A DNA stretch of 64,000 bases from Epsilonproteobacteria bacterium tcs-49 (GTDB lineage Bacteria > Campylobacterota > Campylobacteria > Campylobacterales > Sulfurovaceae). The notes below the pieces were generated by a model, which saw only the letters and a program-made list of their open reading frames with translations, made no database searches and was not told where the DNA came from. This document shows, one piece after another, positions 1 through 8,809 of this stretch; positions within the stretch are counted from its first letter, which is position 1; each line of letters opens with the position of its first letter. The position numbers were made by a program, and so were the translations under genes. The stretch covers positions 144,592 through 208,591 of the forward strand of contig LLYS01000005.1 of assembly GCA_002049495.1 (NCBI GenBank), read 5' to 3'.

Positions 1-625
1 TGATTTCATCACGGATCATATCGTTGGCGATGTGGTGACCAAGAGATTGTGAAACCCCTCTAAACCCTTCACAAGATACGGCTACGGTAGGTTTACCGCT
101 CTCTTTCTTGTGTGTTTTCGATACCGCCTGGATATCATCCCCGATCAAACCGATAGGACACTCAGACTGTACGGAGATCCCGTTGTTGAGCGGGAAAAGG
201 TCATCGATCTCTTCAAGGGCTTTTTTCAACTTTTTATCCCCGCCGAATACGATATCTTTTTCCGTAAAGTCGGTACTGAAGTTCATGGTTACGAATGTAT
301 CCACACCAGTTGTACCGATATAGTAGTTTCTTCTACCGCCACGGCTGTACTGACCACATCCGATAGGTCCGTGAGAGATATGGATCATATCTTTGATCGG
401 TCCCCACACAACCCCTTTTGATCCGGCGTATGCACACCCACGCTGACTCATTACGCCAGGAACGGTTTGTTTGTTACTTTTTGTTTTATCACAAGCGCCT
501 TTGACACCTTCGGGGCTATCAACACCAAGGTGCTTGGCTCTTTTTTTCTTTGCTTTTTCAGGATACGCCTCAAGAACTTCGTCAATGGCGCTCTTTTGCA
601 AACTTTCCAATGTTTCAGGTCCCAT
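1..625 (-). CDS. nifD: Nitrogenase MoFe protein alpha chain NifD, N-terminal part (cut by window edge)
   Basis: This is the alpha subunit of dinitrogenase, which holds the FeMo-cofactor and shares the P-cluster with NifK. About 208 N-terminal residues are visible; the rest lies left of the window. The three P-cluster cysteines are present at residues 64 (in RGCAYAG), 90 (in GPIGCG) and 156 (in [11 protein letters not shown]), two positions later than in the Azotobacter protein. The ATG at 623-625 has an AAGGA-type ribosome site. It is the third gene of a minus-strand unit nifH - small ORF - nifD, and nifK presumably follows outside the window. The family call is certain. Confidence 0.97.
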   Translation of the reverse strand, partial: MGPETLESLQKSAIDEVLEAYPEKAKKKRAKHLGVDSPEGVKGACDKTKSNKQTVPGVMSQRGCAYAGSKGVVWGPIKDMIHISHGPIGCGQYSRGGRRNYYIGTTGVDTFVTMNFSTDFTEKDIVFGGDKKLKKALEEIDDLFPLNNGISVQSECPIGLIGDDIQAVSKTHKKESGKPTVAVSCEGFRGVSQSLGHHIANDMIRDEI

Positions 626-645
626 TATAATTCCTTTATAAATTC

Positions 646-677
646 TTCCCGGCCTTCGGGCGGCTGCCCGGAACCGG
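646..677. repeat. GC-rich hairpin in the nifD leader
   Basis: The gap between the small ORF and nifD holds a GC-rich, self-complementary stretch that includes GGGCGGCTGCCC and a GCC-TTCG-GGC core. It resembles GC-rich hairpins after nifH (1126-1237), after the ferredoxin gene at 12260 and before radA (38751-38804). It may stabilise or process the nif mRNA; no U-tract follows, so it is not a standard terminator. Confidence 0.4.
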
Positions 678-713
678 TTATCTCACTATGACAAATTTGT
701 TTTTTTGCTTGAC

Positions 714-1070
714 TTACGCTACTTTTACTCTATGTAGGTTCATATCATCAAGAATTTTACAAACATCTTTTGTTTTGTCTCCGTCAACCTCTTTTGAGAT
801 TTCACTGATCTGGTATTTGTTGGTATAAAAAACCATTTTATACTCATCCTCGATCTCGGATTTTTCATAGTAATCTACAAGCGCCTTATGGATGAATGTT
901 CCCGCATCGATCGCGATCTCTTCCAAAACTCTTCCGTCTTTGTCTTCGACTTTCAAAGTCACGCTCTTACCTGAAACGTCACCTACAGCCGCATCGATCT
1001 TTTCAATCACTTTGTCAAAAGCTACGTCGTTACCTTCCTCAGCTGGGAAGTGGTATCCACAAATAAACAT
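714..1070 (-). CDS. Small conserved-looking protein encoded between nifH and nifD, function unknown
   Basis: A 118-residue acidic soluble protein with no signal peptide, membrane segment or cysteine cluster; its only cysteines are residue 4 and one near the C-terminus. I do not recognise a family with confidence. It lies between nifH and nifD on the same strand with a clear ribosome site (GGAGAG, 5 bases before ATG), so it should be co-transcribed with the nitrogenase structural genes. In most diazotrophs nifD directly follows nifH, or NifI PII genes lie between them. This protein shows no PII signature, so it is not NifI. A role in nitrogenase protection or regulation is only inferred from position. 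Confidence 0.75.
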   Translation of the reverse strand: MFICGYHFPAEEGNDVAFDKVIEKIDAAVGDVSGKSVTLKVEDKDGRVLEEIAIDAGTFIHKALVDYYEKSEIEDEYKMVFYTNKYQISEISKEVDGDKTKDVCKILDDMNLHRVKVA

Positions 1071-1125
1071 CTTTCTCTCCTTAGTTATGAATTATTACTT
1101 TATGTTTCATTAATCTGTTTTCCCG

Positions 1126-1235
1126 TTCCCCGGCAGAGCCGGAAAACGGTTCATTGCACTCAAGCCTCGGCTTGTCCAGAAGCGGCCAAGCCGCTTCTAC
1201 CCTCCGTGCCGGAGTTGTTCATGAAGTCCTCGGAC

Positions 1236-1237
<2 letters not shown>
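1126..1237 (-). promoter_or_regulatory. Four tandem hairpins directly downstream of nifH
   Basis: Reading with the nif transcript (minus strand), the nifH stop is followed by four short inverted repeats: AAGTC/GACTT around a four-base loop at 1224-1237 (overlapping the stop), AGAAGCGGC/GCCGCTTCT with a 3-base loop at 1178-1198, CAAGC/GCTTG at 1161-1174, and CCGGC/GCCGG with a 3-base loop at 1130-1142. None is followed by a U-run. Such structures after nifH fit 3' protection or processing that keeps nifH mRNA above nifDK mRNA, matching the need for excess Fe protein. The hairpins are seen; the function is inferred. Confidence 0.6.
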
Positions 1238-2249
<1,012 letters not shown>

Positions 2250-2372
2250 TTAACTTCACAAACCCCTGTTCTAAGGGATTCAAAGAGTATAAAAAAATTT
2301 TAGGATTTTTTTGCGCCACGGAGAACAGCGCTTATCTCAAGCAACGGATTTGCAAAAAGCAGAGCGCAAAAA

Positions 2373-2387
2373 TGTACGAGGGGTACA
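2373..2387. promoter_or_regulatory. TGTAC-N5-GTACA inverted repeat upstream of nifH
   Basis: A perfect 5-base inverted repeat, TGTAC gaggg GTACA, lies about 165-180 bases upstream of the candidate nifH -24 element. That is where an enhancer or repressor site could sit. It has N9 rather than the N10 of the NifA consensus TGT-N10-ACA. A regulator site is plausible but unproven. Confidence 0.3.
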
Positions 2388-2405
2388 AAAAGAAACAAGG
2401 AGTGC

Positions 2406-3626
2406 TTAGAGAGTGATCTCGACCATTTTGCCGTTGACGATATCGCCAAACTCGATACCAAAATTGTAACAATCCAGCAATTCGCTTTTTTCGGGGATAA
2501 GCTGTACCTTCAGAGGCTCCAGGGGTGTACGCAGTTTCAAATCCCGCAGACGGCTGTGTACCATCATGGGCGCTTCCCCGCTCCAGCCGTAGCTGCCAAA
2601 CACCGCCGCACTCTTGCCGCGCTTTTGCAAAAGCATCATGCAGCTTAGCAGATCCCAGATCGGTTTGGGCGCGTCGCCGTTGATCGTGGGCGTTCCGACA
2701 AGGATGCCGCTGCTCTCTTCGAGGATGTTGAGCATGTTGGCTTCCTCCAATGCCGTCGCATCGTAAATGTTGGCGATGATCTCCTCTTTCGTTTCCAGCG
2801 CGTCATAGATCGCCTCGGCCATCTTTTTCGTATTTTTGTAACTGGTGACGTAAAAGATGGAAACGATCCGCTTGCCCAGATGCTTGGGCTCTTTGGTGCT
2901 CCATCTCCGGTAGCGCTCTATATAAGCAGAAGCGTCTTTTCGCAAAATGGGACCGTGCAGCGGCGCGATCTTTTGAATCTGGAGTTGATCATACAGCGCC
3001 AGCGCTTTGAGCACGTCATCTTTAAAGGGGCGCATGATATGGTCGTAGTAGTACTTAAAAGCGTAGTCAAAATCCCCTACCAGATCGTTAAATACCCGCG
3101 CATCAAGGTAGTGGGAGCCGAAAACATCCCCGCTGAAAAGCACTTTGTGCTCCACAAGGTAACTGCTCATGGTCTCGGGCCAGTGCAGATTGGGCGTGCT
3201 TAAAAAGCGCAGGGTGTAGTCTCCAAGAATAAGTTCTTTGTTCGTCCACACCGTTTCAAACTCCATCCCTTCGGTGTTGGTAATCGCTTTGAGCATGGGC
3301 TGGGCCATGGGCGAAATCAAAATTTTCGCTTCGGGAGCGCGTTTGACCAGCTCGGGCAGCGCGCCTCCGTGGTCGGGTTCTAAGTGATGCATGACGATAT
3401 ATTTGATCTGGTCGTAGCGGCAGAGGGATTCGAGCTTTTCAAAAAAGATATCCTGGAACTCCTCTTTGACCGTATCGAGGATGATCACGCCCTCTTTTGT
3501 TTTGAGTAGATATGCGTTATAAGTCGTTCCGTTTGCGGTTTTCATGATGATATCAAAGGTTCGGATATCCTCGTCGAAAGCCCCTATATAGTAGAGATCT
3601 TTTTCGATACGCAAAGCTTGCTGCAT
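2406..3626 (-). CDS. Flavodiiron protein (FprA/A-type flavoprotein)
   Basis: A cytoplasmic protein of about 406 residues with an N-terminal metallo-beta-lactamase-like diiron domain and a C-terminal flavodoxin domain binding FMN. The diiron ligands are visible as HHLEPDH (residues ~80-86), the His of HWPETM, the Asp of SGDVFG and the His of LHGPIL. The family reduces O2 to water, or NO to N2O, using electrons from rubredoxin or other carriers. The ATG at 3626 with AGGAG is preferred over a TTG three bases earlier. It ends the minus-strand nif accessory series just behind the nifQ-like gene, which suggests oxygen scavenging for nitrogenase. The family call is firm; the physiological substrate is inferred. 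Confidence 0.9.
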   Translation of the reverse strand: MQQALRIEKDLYYIGAFDEDIRTFDIIMKTANGTTYNAYLLKTKEGVIILDTVKEEFQDIFFEKLESLCRYDQIKYIVMHHLEPDHGGALPELVKRAPEAKILISPMAQPMLKAITNTEGMEFETVWTNKELILGDYTLRFLSTPNLHWPETMSSYLVEHKVLFSGDVFGSHYLDARVFNDLVGDFDYAFKYYYDHIMRPFKDDVLKALALYDQLQIQKIAPLHGPILRKDASAYIERYRRWSTKEPKHLGKRIVSIFYVTSYKNTKKMAEAIYDALETKEEIIANIYDATALEEANMLNILEESSGILVGTPTINGDAPKPIWDLLSCMMLLQKRGKSAAVFGSYGWSGEAPMMVHSRLRDLKLRTPLEPLKVQLIPEKSELLDCYNFGIEFGDIVNGKMVEITL

Positions 3627-3634
3627 CAAAACTC

Positions 3635-3973
3635 CTAGGAGACTTTACACGCGAAGCAGTTGACGCTGTCGCTGCAAAAGGCGCATGCGGGAGCTACCTC
3701 ACCGACCAGATCGTAAATATATTTTTTCCACAACTTGTCTTTGGGTTTGTTTGCCGCCAGACGGGGAAAGTGCAGTTTCATAAACTTTCCCATCTGGATA
3801 CGGTTTTTAAACCCCAGATCCTCGTAAAGGTGGTTGGCAAGCAAAGATTTTTTCGCCACAAGCGGCGCGATATAATCTCTGGAGTAGGTGTTGATCGTAT
3901 AGACGCTCAACAGCTCCGTCACCTTTTGCTCCATCCGCTCGATATCGTGATAGTCATACTCATGGGGTATCAT
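3635..3973 (-). CDS. nifQ: Short NifQ-like protein (molybdenum donor for FeMo-co)
   Basis: A 112-residue protein whose second half matches NifQ: HLYEDLGFKNR, FMKLHFPRLAA and LWKKYIYD, followed by a C-terminal cysteine cluster PACAFCSDSVNCFAC. NifQ is thought to deliver molybdenum as a Mo-Fe-S unit to the NifEN/NifH complex. Classic NifQ is longer (roughly 170-200 residues) and has Cx4CxxCx5C. Here the first cysteine of that motif is missing and an extra one follows the last, giving CxxCx5CxxC. It lies 8 bases before the flavodiiron gene and 10 after the NifX-like gene. NifQ identity is likely, but the altered ligand set deserves note. Confidence 0.8.
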   Translation of the reverse strand: MIPHEYDYHDIERMEQKVTELLSVYTINTYSRDYIAPLVAKKSLLANHLYEDLGFKNRIQMGKFMKLHFPRLAANKPKDKLWKKYIYDLVGEVAPACAFCSDSVNCFACKVS

Positions 3974-3983
3974 CTTCTTTTCC

Positions 3984-4349
3984 TTACTTTTGCATAATTT
4001 GACGCAGCCACAGCGGGGGCATTTCGCTTTGCATGAGGTTTTGCAGCTTTTGCAGCACCCCTTCTATGCTCTCCCCCTCGCCGCTGACTTTCATGGGGAA
4101 AATCCCTTCGGATTTTACCAGCGTCGAAGCCTTGGGACCGATCTGGGTTACGCACACCATATCCGCACCCTGCAGGCATTCGATCTTGTAGCTTAGCTTA
4201 TCCATCTCATTTTCCTTTTGCTGCGACGCGTCGCTTTGCTTGAGAAAGGCGTATCCCTCCGGCGCACACTCGTACAGATAAAAGGTTTGGCACCAGCCGA
4301 AGTGTTCATCGACGTTTTTTCCGTCTTTGGAAGCGAAAGCGACAATCAT
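3984..4349 (-). CDS. NifX/NafY-family FeMo-cofactor-binding protein
   Basis: A 121-residue single-domain protein of the dinitrogenase Mo-Fe cofactor-binding (NifX/NifY/NafY/NifB C-terminal) family, with an RNase H-like fold. Markers are the N-terminal strand IVAFASKDGKNVDEHFG, with the conserved HFG at about residues 16-18, and the core TQIGPKASTLVKSEGIFP. Such proteins carry NifB-co or FeMo-co between assembly proteins. The start overlaps the preceding Sel1-NifU gene by 4 bases (ATGA), implying translational coupling. It is one of four copies of this domain in the window (with 5500-5883, nifX and the NifB tail). The exact cargo cannot be told from sequence. Confidence 0.85.
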   Translation of the reverse strand: MIVAFASKDGKNVDEHFGWCQTFYLYECAPEGYAFLKQSDASQQKENEMDKLSYKIECLQGADMVCVTQIGPKASTLVKSEGIFPMKVSGEGESIEGVLQKLQNLMQSEMPPLWLRQIMQK

Positions 4350-5101
4350 ATGATATACACCCGAAGCGCGCCGTCGACTTTTTTATGCAGCGCGTCTTTG
4401 ATCATGGCGAAGGTCGTAGTCGCGCCGAAGCTGCACCCTTCGCAGTTACCGCTGTAGCACAGCCGCACCTCCAGCACCCCCTTTTCGGGTTCGACGATAT
4501 CGACCAGGACGATATTGCCGCCGTCTTTGTGCAAAATGGGGCGGATATAATCATCAAGTACGTACTCCACGTACAGCAGCTGCTCATTGTGCGGTTTTGC
4601 CAAAAACTCTTCATTGGTGCAGGGTTCGTGGTTTTTCTGGTTATCCACGTAACCGCTAAGCTGGATCTTGGCCATCATATGCCCCAGGTTCGCTGCTTGA
4701 ATCATATGCTCAAACCCCTTTTTAAGGGTCTCTTTATCGGTCTTATCCTTCAAATTTTGCAGTGCGAGCTTGAAATTGGCTCCGTCATGACCCAGCTGCG
4801 CTGCTTTGTGCAGATACTCCTGCGCCTTTTGCTCATCTTTTTGCGCCGCGATGTCGTTGTCATACATCAACCCCAGGTTATACAGCGCGGAGGGGTTTTC
4901 AAACTCCGCGGCTTTTTCAAACCACCTCTTGGCTTCGGCCGCGTCTTTTTTAACCCCTTCGCCGCGCAGATACATCAACCCGATGTTGACCATCGCCTGC
5001 GCATTTTGCTCCTTGGCTTCAGCTTCCCAGATCGCGAACGCTTTTTCATATTCGCCTTTTTTGTGCAGCAAAAGCGCGCTTTGGTGTTGTGATGTGGCCA
5101 T
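4346..5101 (-). CDS. Sel1/TPR repeat protein fused to a NifU C-terminal (Nfu) domain
   Basis: A 251-residue two-part protein. Residues ~5-150 are Sel1-type repeats (for example AMVNIGLMYLRGEGV, ALYNLGLMYDND), a protein-protein interaction solenoid. Residues ~175-251 form an Nfu domain with the Fe-S scaffold motif CEGCS. Nfu domains bind and pass on [4Fe-4S] clusters. No NifU with its usual N-terminal scaffold, and no NifS, is seen in the window, so this may be the cluster carrier for nitrogenase here. The fusion is unusual, since NifU normally has IscU and [2Fe-2S] domains in front of Nfu. It lies between a ferredoxin gene and the overlapping NifX-like gene. Confidence 0.85.
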   Translation of the reverse strand: MATSQHQSALLLHKKGEYEKAFAIWEAEAKEQNAQAMVNIGLMYLRGEGVKKDAAEAKRWFEKAAEFENPSALYNLGLMYDNDIAAQKDEQKAQEYLHKAAQLGHDGANFKLALQNLKDKTDKETLKKGFEHMIQAANLGHMMAKIQLSGYVDNQKNHEPCTNEEFLAKPHNEQLLYVEYVLDDYIRPILHKDGGNIVLVDIVEPEKGVLEVRLCYSGNCEGCSFGATTTFAMIKDALHKKVDGALRVYII

Positions 5102-5111
5102 ATTATACTCC

Positions 5112-5489
5112 TTAAATCTCTACGGGTTCGTGTGCCTCTCTTGCATCCATAGGGATGGATTCTCGGAAAGGCTTTGGTTTTTTCTCCGGGGAAAAGATCC
5201 CCTGCTTTTTGTGAACGCGGATGGCGTAGATCCCCTCTTCGTTGCGCCCGAGGTAGTAATCATTAAACTCCGCGGTATAGGGCATATCCCACACGATCGC
5301 GCCTTCGGTGGGGCATACGTCCACGCACTTGGGCACGGTCGAATCCACGCACTCGATACACTTTTCGGGTTTGACGTAGGTAAACTCCGTCTCCAGCGGC
5401 GCGTCATCGACGCTTACGATCGCCGTCGCCGGACACTCGTCGATACAAGCGTCGCAATTGATACACAGATCGGTTATCATCACAGCCAT
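5112..5489 (-). CDS. Nif-associated 2[4Fe-4S] ferredoxin (paralogue 1)
   Basis: A 125-residue ferredoxin with two [4Fe-4S] motifs, CINCDACIDECP (residues ~9-20) and CIECVDSTVPKCVDVCP, the second with the eight-residue spacer typical of Allochromatium/FdxN-type ferredoxins. It has a long C-terminal extension ending in DAREAHE that is shared with the paralogue at 13223-13609. Such ferredoxins donate electrons to NifH or to NifB. It sits 10 bases after the NifX-like gene at 5500-5883 and 10 bases before the Sel1-NifU gene, in one operon. Confidence 0.92.
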   Translation of the reverse strand: MAVMITDLCINCDACIDECPATAIVSVDDAPLETEFTYVKPEKCIECVDSTVPKCVDVCPTEGAIVWDMPYTAEFNDYYLGRNEEGIYAIRVHKKQGIFSPEKKPKPFRESIPMDAREAHEPVEI

Positions 5490-5499
5490 AACGCACCCC

Positions 5500-5883
5500 C
5501 TACTCGCAGCCGCATTTACAGCTGCCGCTCTCGCCCGGATCGAGCAGCGTATCGGCGTTTTTCGCCGTCACCAACGCAAACTCGTCTTTACCGAGTCCCA
5601 GATAGATTTCATCCAGACTTTTACTCTCTTTTCCCACGCAAAAGACTTGCATATCCTCGCTGTCAAAAGCTTGGAACACCCCCTCGCCCATATGCAGGTA
5701 GATGGTGCTGCTCACACCCAGCGGTTTTAAAAAAGAGGCGATCTTGGGTCCCTTGCCCAGCTCGTCGTTTTCCACGACCCGGAAATCTCCGCTTTGGGTA
5801 TCCATCAGGGCAAAAAACGGCGCCTTGCCGTAAAGTTTTGAAATTTCGGTACTTGTTTCACTATCTAAGGGTATCGCTAACAT
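5500..5883 (-). CDS. NifX/NafY-family cofactor-binding protein with C-terminal Cys cluster
   Basis: A 127-residue protein starting MLAIPLDSETS, which is the first strand of the NifX/NafY fold. The fold continues through KIASFLKPLGVSSTIYLHMG. The C-terminus carries a small cysteine cluster, SCKCGCE, that could bind metal. The ATG at 5883 is chosen because AAAGGA lies 6 bases upstream; further in-frame ATGs upstream lack a site. It is the first gene of the minus-strand accessory operon (followed by ferredoxin, Sel1-NifU, NifX-like, NifQ-like and flavodiiron genes), divergent from nifE. A role in FeMo-co handling is inferred. Confidence 0.8.
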   Translation of the reverse strand: MLAIPLDSETSTEISKLYGKAPFFALMDTQSGDFRVVENDELGKGPKIASFLKPLGVSSTIYLHMGEGVFQAFDSEDMQVFCVGKESKSLDEIYLGLGKDEFALVTAKNADTLLDPGESGSCKCGCE

Positions 5884-6048
5884 TTTCATTCCTTTAATTA
5901 ATAGATGGTGCAATGCGCCTTTGCGGCGCGCTTTTGCAACTGTTTGTTTTCACTACTATCTCTATATACATCTTATGTTCCCTTGCGGGGAACGCTAAAT
6001 GCAAGCAAGTCAATAAAATATACAACTTTTATGATAAATGGATCTATC
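5884..6048. promoter_or_regulatory. Divergent promoter region between the accessory operon and nifE
   Basis: This 165-base gap must carry both promoters. It contains a hairpin, GTTCCC/GGGAAC, at 5977-5993. A plus-strand sequence GGCGCGCTTTTGC near 5920-5940 resembles a -24/-12 site, but its spacing is one base short (GG-N9-GC). I therefore do not call a sigma-54 promoter here. No tRNA or small gene is seen. Confidence 0.4.
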
Positions 6049-7392
6049 ATGGTAAATAAAAAACTCATTCATGAACTGCTGCATGAAAACAACTGCTCCC
6101 ACTCGGACAAAAAAAAGAGCAGCTGCGACAAGCCCAAACCCGGAGCCACCAGCGGCGGGTGCGCCTTTGAAGGCGCCCAAATCGCCCTTTTCCCCTACGC
6201 CGACGCGGTGCATCTGGTACACGCTCCGGCAACCTGCATCGGGGCATCGTGGGAAACCAGAGAGACCCCCACCTCTTTTAAGGGGTTTAACAACACCAAA
6301 ACGGGATACTGCACCCAGGTGGTGGCAAACGATATCATCTTCGGCGGTACGCAAAAGCTTGAAGACGCGATCGCCTATCTGCTTGAACATAAAGATCCCC
6401 AGGCGGTTTTTGTGTATGAAACCTGCGTCACGGCGATGATCGGCGATGATATGGACAATGTATGCGCCAGGATGCAAAAGCGCAGCGGCGTCCCCGTCGT
6501 CCCGGTTCACGCCCCGGGCTTTGTGGGCAGCAAAAACCTGGGCTCGCGCCTGGCCGGGGAAACGGTGCTGGAGTATCTGATCGGCACAAAAGAACCCGAG
6601 CAGATCCACCCCTACGGAATCAACCTCATCGGTGAATATAACGTCACCGGCGATATGTGGCAATACACCCCGCTGCTTGAAGAGATCGGGATCAAAGTGG
6701 TCTCTACGCTCGCGGGCGACGGGCGTATCGAAAATATCCGCCAAGCCCACCGCGCCAAGCTCAACGTCATCGTCTGCGCCAAATCCCTGGAATCGCTGAC
6801 AAGAAAGATGCAGGAGCGCTACGGCATCCCCTATATCAGCATCTCCTTTTACGGGATGCGCGATACCACAAACGCGATCATGAGCATCGTCAACGCCTTT
6901 GGGGATGAAAAACTCATCGCCAAGGCCAAAGAGGTCACGGCCAGGGAGGAGAAGCTACTGCAAAAGCGGCTGCAACCCTACCGTAAAGTGCTGCAGGGTA
7001 AAAAAGCGATCCTCAACACCGGCGGCAACAAATCCTGGTCTATCGCCTCGGCACTGCAGGATATCGGCATGGAGGTTGTGGCCACCTCCATACGAAAAGC
7101 CACCCTTGAAGATATAGAGATCGCCAAACAGTACGTACCGGTTTTGATGAAGGTCCCCGCAAACGAACAGGCAAAACTGATCGATGAACACGGCGTCGAT
7201 ATCCTCTTAGCCGGCGGCCGCAGCCTCTATACCGCGATCAAGAAAAAGATCGCCTTTGTGGATGTGAACCAGGAGAAAGAGATCAGCTACGGCGCGTACG
7301 AGGGTCTGGTCAATTTGGCTAAAGATGTCTGCGACGCGGTCAACAACAAAGTATTTCAAACCGTCGGAAAGGATGCCCCATGGAGCGAATAG
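6049..7392 (+). CDS. nifE: Nitrogenase MoFe cofactor scaffold protein NifE
   Basis: A 447-residue NifD-like subunit of the NifEN scaffold, on which NifB-co is converted to FeMo-co. Conserved cysteines that hold the bridging cluster appear at residues 38 (GGCAFEGAQ) and 63 (APATCIG), with a third in the FVYETCVTAMIGDD segment. The N-terminus starts MVNKKLIHELLHENNC. The reading frame is open upstream, but 6049 matches the family length; the ribosome site is weak (GGA 6 bases before). It overlaps nifN by 13 bases, so the two are coupled. A terminator follows nifN. Confidence 0.95.
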   Translation: MVNKKLIHELLHENNCSHSDKKKSSCDKPKPGATSGGCAFEGAQIALFPYADAVHLVHAPATCIGASWETRETPTSFKGFNNTKTGYCTQVVANDIIFGGTQKLEDAIAYLLEHKDPQAVFVYETCVTAMIGDDMDNVCARMQKRSGVPVVPVHAPGFVGSKNLGSRLAGETVLEYLIGTKEPEQIHPYGINLIGEYNVTGDMWQYTPLLEEIGIKVVSTLAGDGRIENIRQAHRAKLNVIVCAKSLESLTRKMQERYGIPYISISFYGMRDTTNAIMSIVNAFGDEKLIAKAKEVTAREEKLLQKRLQPYRKVLQGKKAILNTGGNKSWSIASALQDIGMEVVATSIRKATLEDIEIAKQYVPVLMKVPANEQAKLIDEHGVDILLAGGRSLYTAIKKKIAFVDVNQEKEISYGAYEGLVNLAKDVCDAVNNKVFQTVGKDAPWSE

Positions 7393-8654
7393 AAAAACCC
7401 CTTACGTTAAACCCGATCAAACTATCCCAGCCTATGGGGGCGATGCTGGCGTTTTTGGGAGTGAAAAACTGTATGCCGCTGATGCACGGAGCCCAGGGAT
7501 GCGCCTCCTTTTCCAAAGTGTTTTTTACCAGACACTTTTGCGATCCCATCGCCGTGCAAACCACCGCGGTGAATGATATCACCGCGGTTATCGATGGCGG
7601 AGAGCGCTCCATCAGCGAAGCGATAGAAAATATCACCAAAAAGGTCACGCCGGATCTGGTGGGTCTGTTTACCACGGGGATGACCGAGACTAAAGGTGAC
7701 GATATCAAAGGTGCGACCTATCTGCTGCGGGATAAACAGAAAATTGCATATGTGCATACCCCCGATTTTGAGGGCAGTTTTGAAAGCGGCTGGGCGGCGG
7801 TGCAGCAGGCACTCATCAAGCAGCTCGTGCACCAAAGCAAGTATTCGGATAAAAGCAAGGTCGCACTTTTACCAAATGTGAGTATGACCCCCTATGAAGT
7901 TGAGTGCGTCAAAAACGCTTTGGCACAGCTGGGGCTGGAGTGTTTCGCCCTGCCCGATCTAAGCACCTCCCTGGACGGGCATCTGGGGTTAAAACAGGGA
8001 GCGCTTAGCAGCGACGGGATCAGTACCCAAGAGATCGAGAAGCTGGGCGAATGCGGCCTGGTACTCACCGTAGGCGCCAGCGTCAAAAGCGGCGGCGAGC
8101 TGTTGCGTAAAAAGTGTACAAAAATGCAACACCTGCACTTTGACTCACTGAGCGGACTGGAAGCCAGTGATCTATTTTATAAACAGCTGCTTGATTACAC
8201 AGGGCACAAAAAACCGCCAAGAAGCGTGATCCATTGGAGAAAACGGCTCCAGGACGCGATGCTTGATACCCATTTTGTTTTGGGAAGTACAAAATTGGCA
8301 CTCTCGTTGGAACCGGATCAAAGCTACGCTTTGGCCGGGGCTTTGCAAGAAGCCGGGGGGAATATCGAAACCATCGTTTTGGGACAAAAGGGGGAGTACG
8401 ATTTTGATGCTTTGAGCAAAAACGTACGTATCGGGGATTTTGAAGATATCGAAGCGCTGCTTCCAAAAGCCGATGCCTTTATCGGCAATTACCACGGCCA
8501 CAGACTCTGCAAGAACGCGGGCAAAGTCCATATCCTGCGGGGCTTTCCCAACTATGAAGAGGTAGGCAACCAGCTCAAAAGCGACATTTTGTACGAAGGC
8601 AGCGCAAGGTTGCTGTTTGAAGTAGCCAACTCGGTCAAACTCGCCGCCCACTAA
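7380..8654 (+). CDS. nifN: Nitrogenase MoFe cofactor scaffold protein NifN
   Basis: A 424-residue NifK-like partner of NifE. The N-terminus LNPIKLSQPMGAMLAFLGV and the MHGAQGCASF cysteine (about residue 40) are typical NifN features, as is the FTTGMTETKGDD segment. It forms the NifE2N2 tetramer that matures FeMo-co with NifH, homocitrate and molybdenum. The start codon lies within the end of nifE (13-base overlap). The protein is close to the usual NifN length. Confidence 0.95.
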   Translation: MERIEKPLTLNPIKLSQPMGAMLAFLGVKNCMPLMHGAQGCASFSKVFFTRHFCDPIAVQTTAVNDITAVIDGGERSISEAIENITKKVTPDLVGLFTTGMTETKGDDIKGATYLLRDKQKIAYVHTPDFEGSFESGWAAVQQALIKQLVHQSKYSDKSKVALLPNVSMTPYEVECVKNALAQLGLECFALPDLSTSLDGHLGLKQGALSSDGISTQEIEKLGECGLVLTVGASVKSGGELLRKKCTKMQHLHFDSLSGLEASDLFYKQLLDYTGHKKPPRSVIHWRKRLQDAMLDTHFVLGSTKLALSLEPDQSYALAGALQEAGGNIETIVLGQKGEYDFDALSKNVRIGDFEDIEALLPKADAFIGNYHGHRLCKNAGKVHILRGFPNYEEVGNQLKSDILYEGSARLLFEVANSVKLAAH

Positions 8655-8674
8655 AACTGTATAAAAAAGATACC

Positions 8675-8712
8675 GTGCATCTTTACGATTTTTGTAACAG
8701 ATGCACATTTTT
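8675..8712 (+). terminator. Rho-independent terminator after nifN
   Basis: The stem GTGCATCT (8675-8682) pairs with AGATGCAC (8699-8706), with additional TTAC/GTAA pairing inside. It is followed by a T-run at 8708-8712. It separates nifEN from the nifX operon, which therefore probably has its own promoter in 8713-8809. Confidence 0.75.
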
Positions 8713-8809
8713 GTATATTTCCTCCCTCCCTTGAAAATTTTTCCTCCAAACCTTCCAAAGGAACACTACATGTAACTGTATGGGTAAGTTTACAAATGAA
8801 GGATTAGCG

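Noticed and set aside
5919..5940. Sigma-54 promoter before nifE
   Set aside because: The best match has GG-N9-GC, one base short of the strict spacing.
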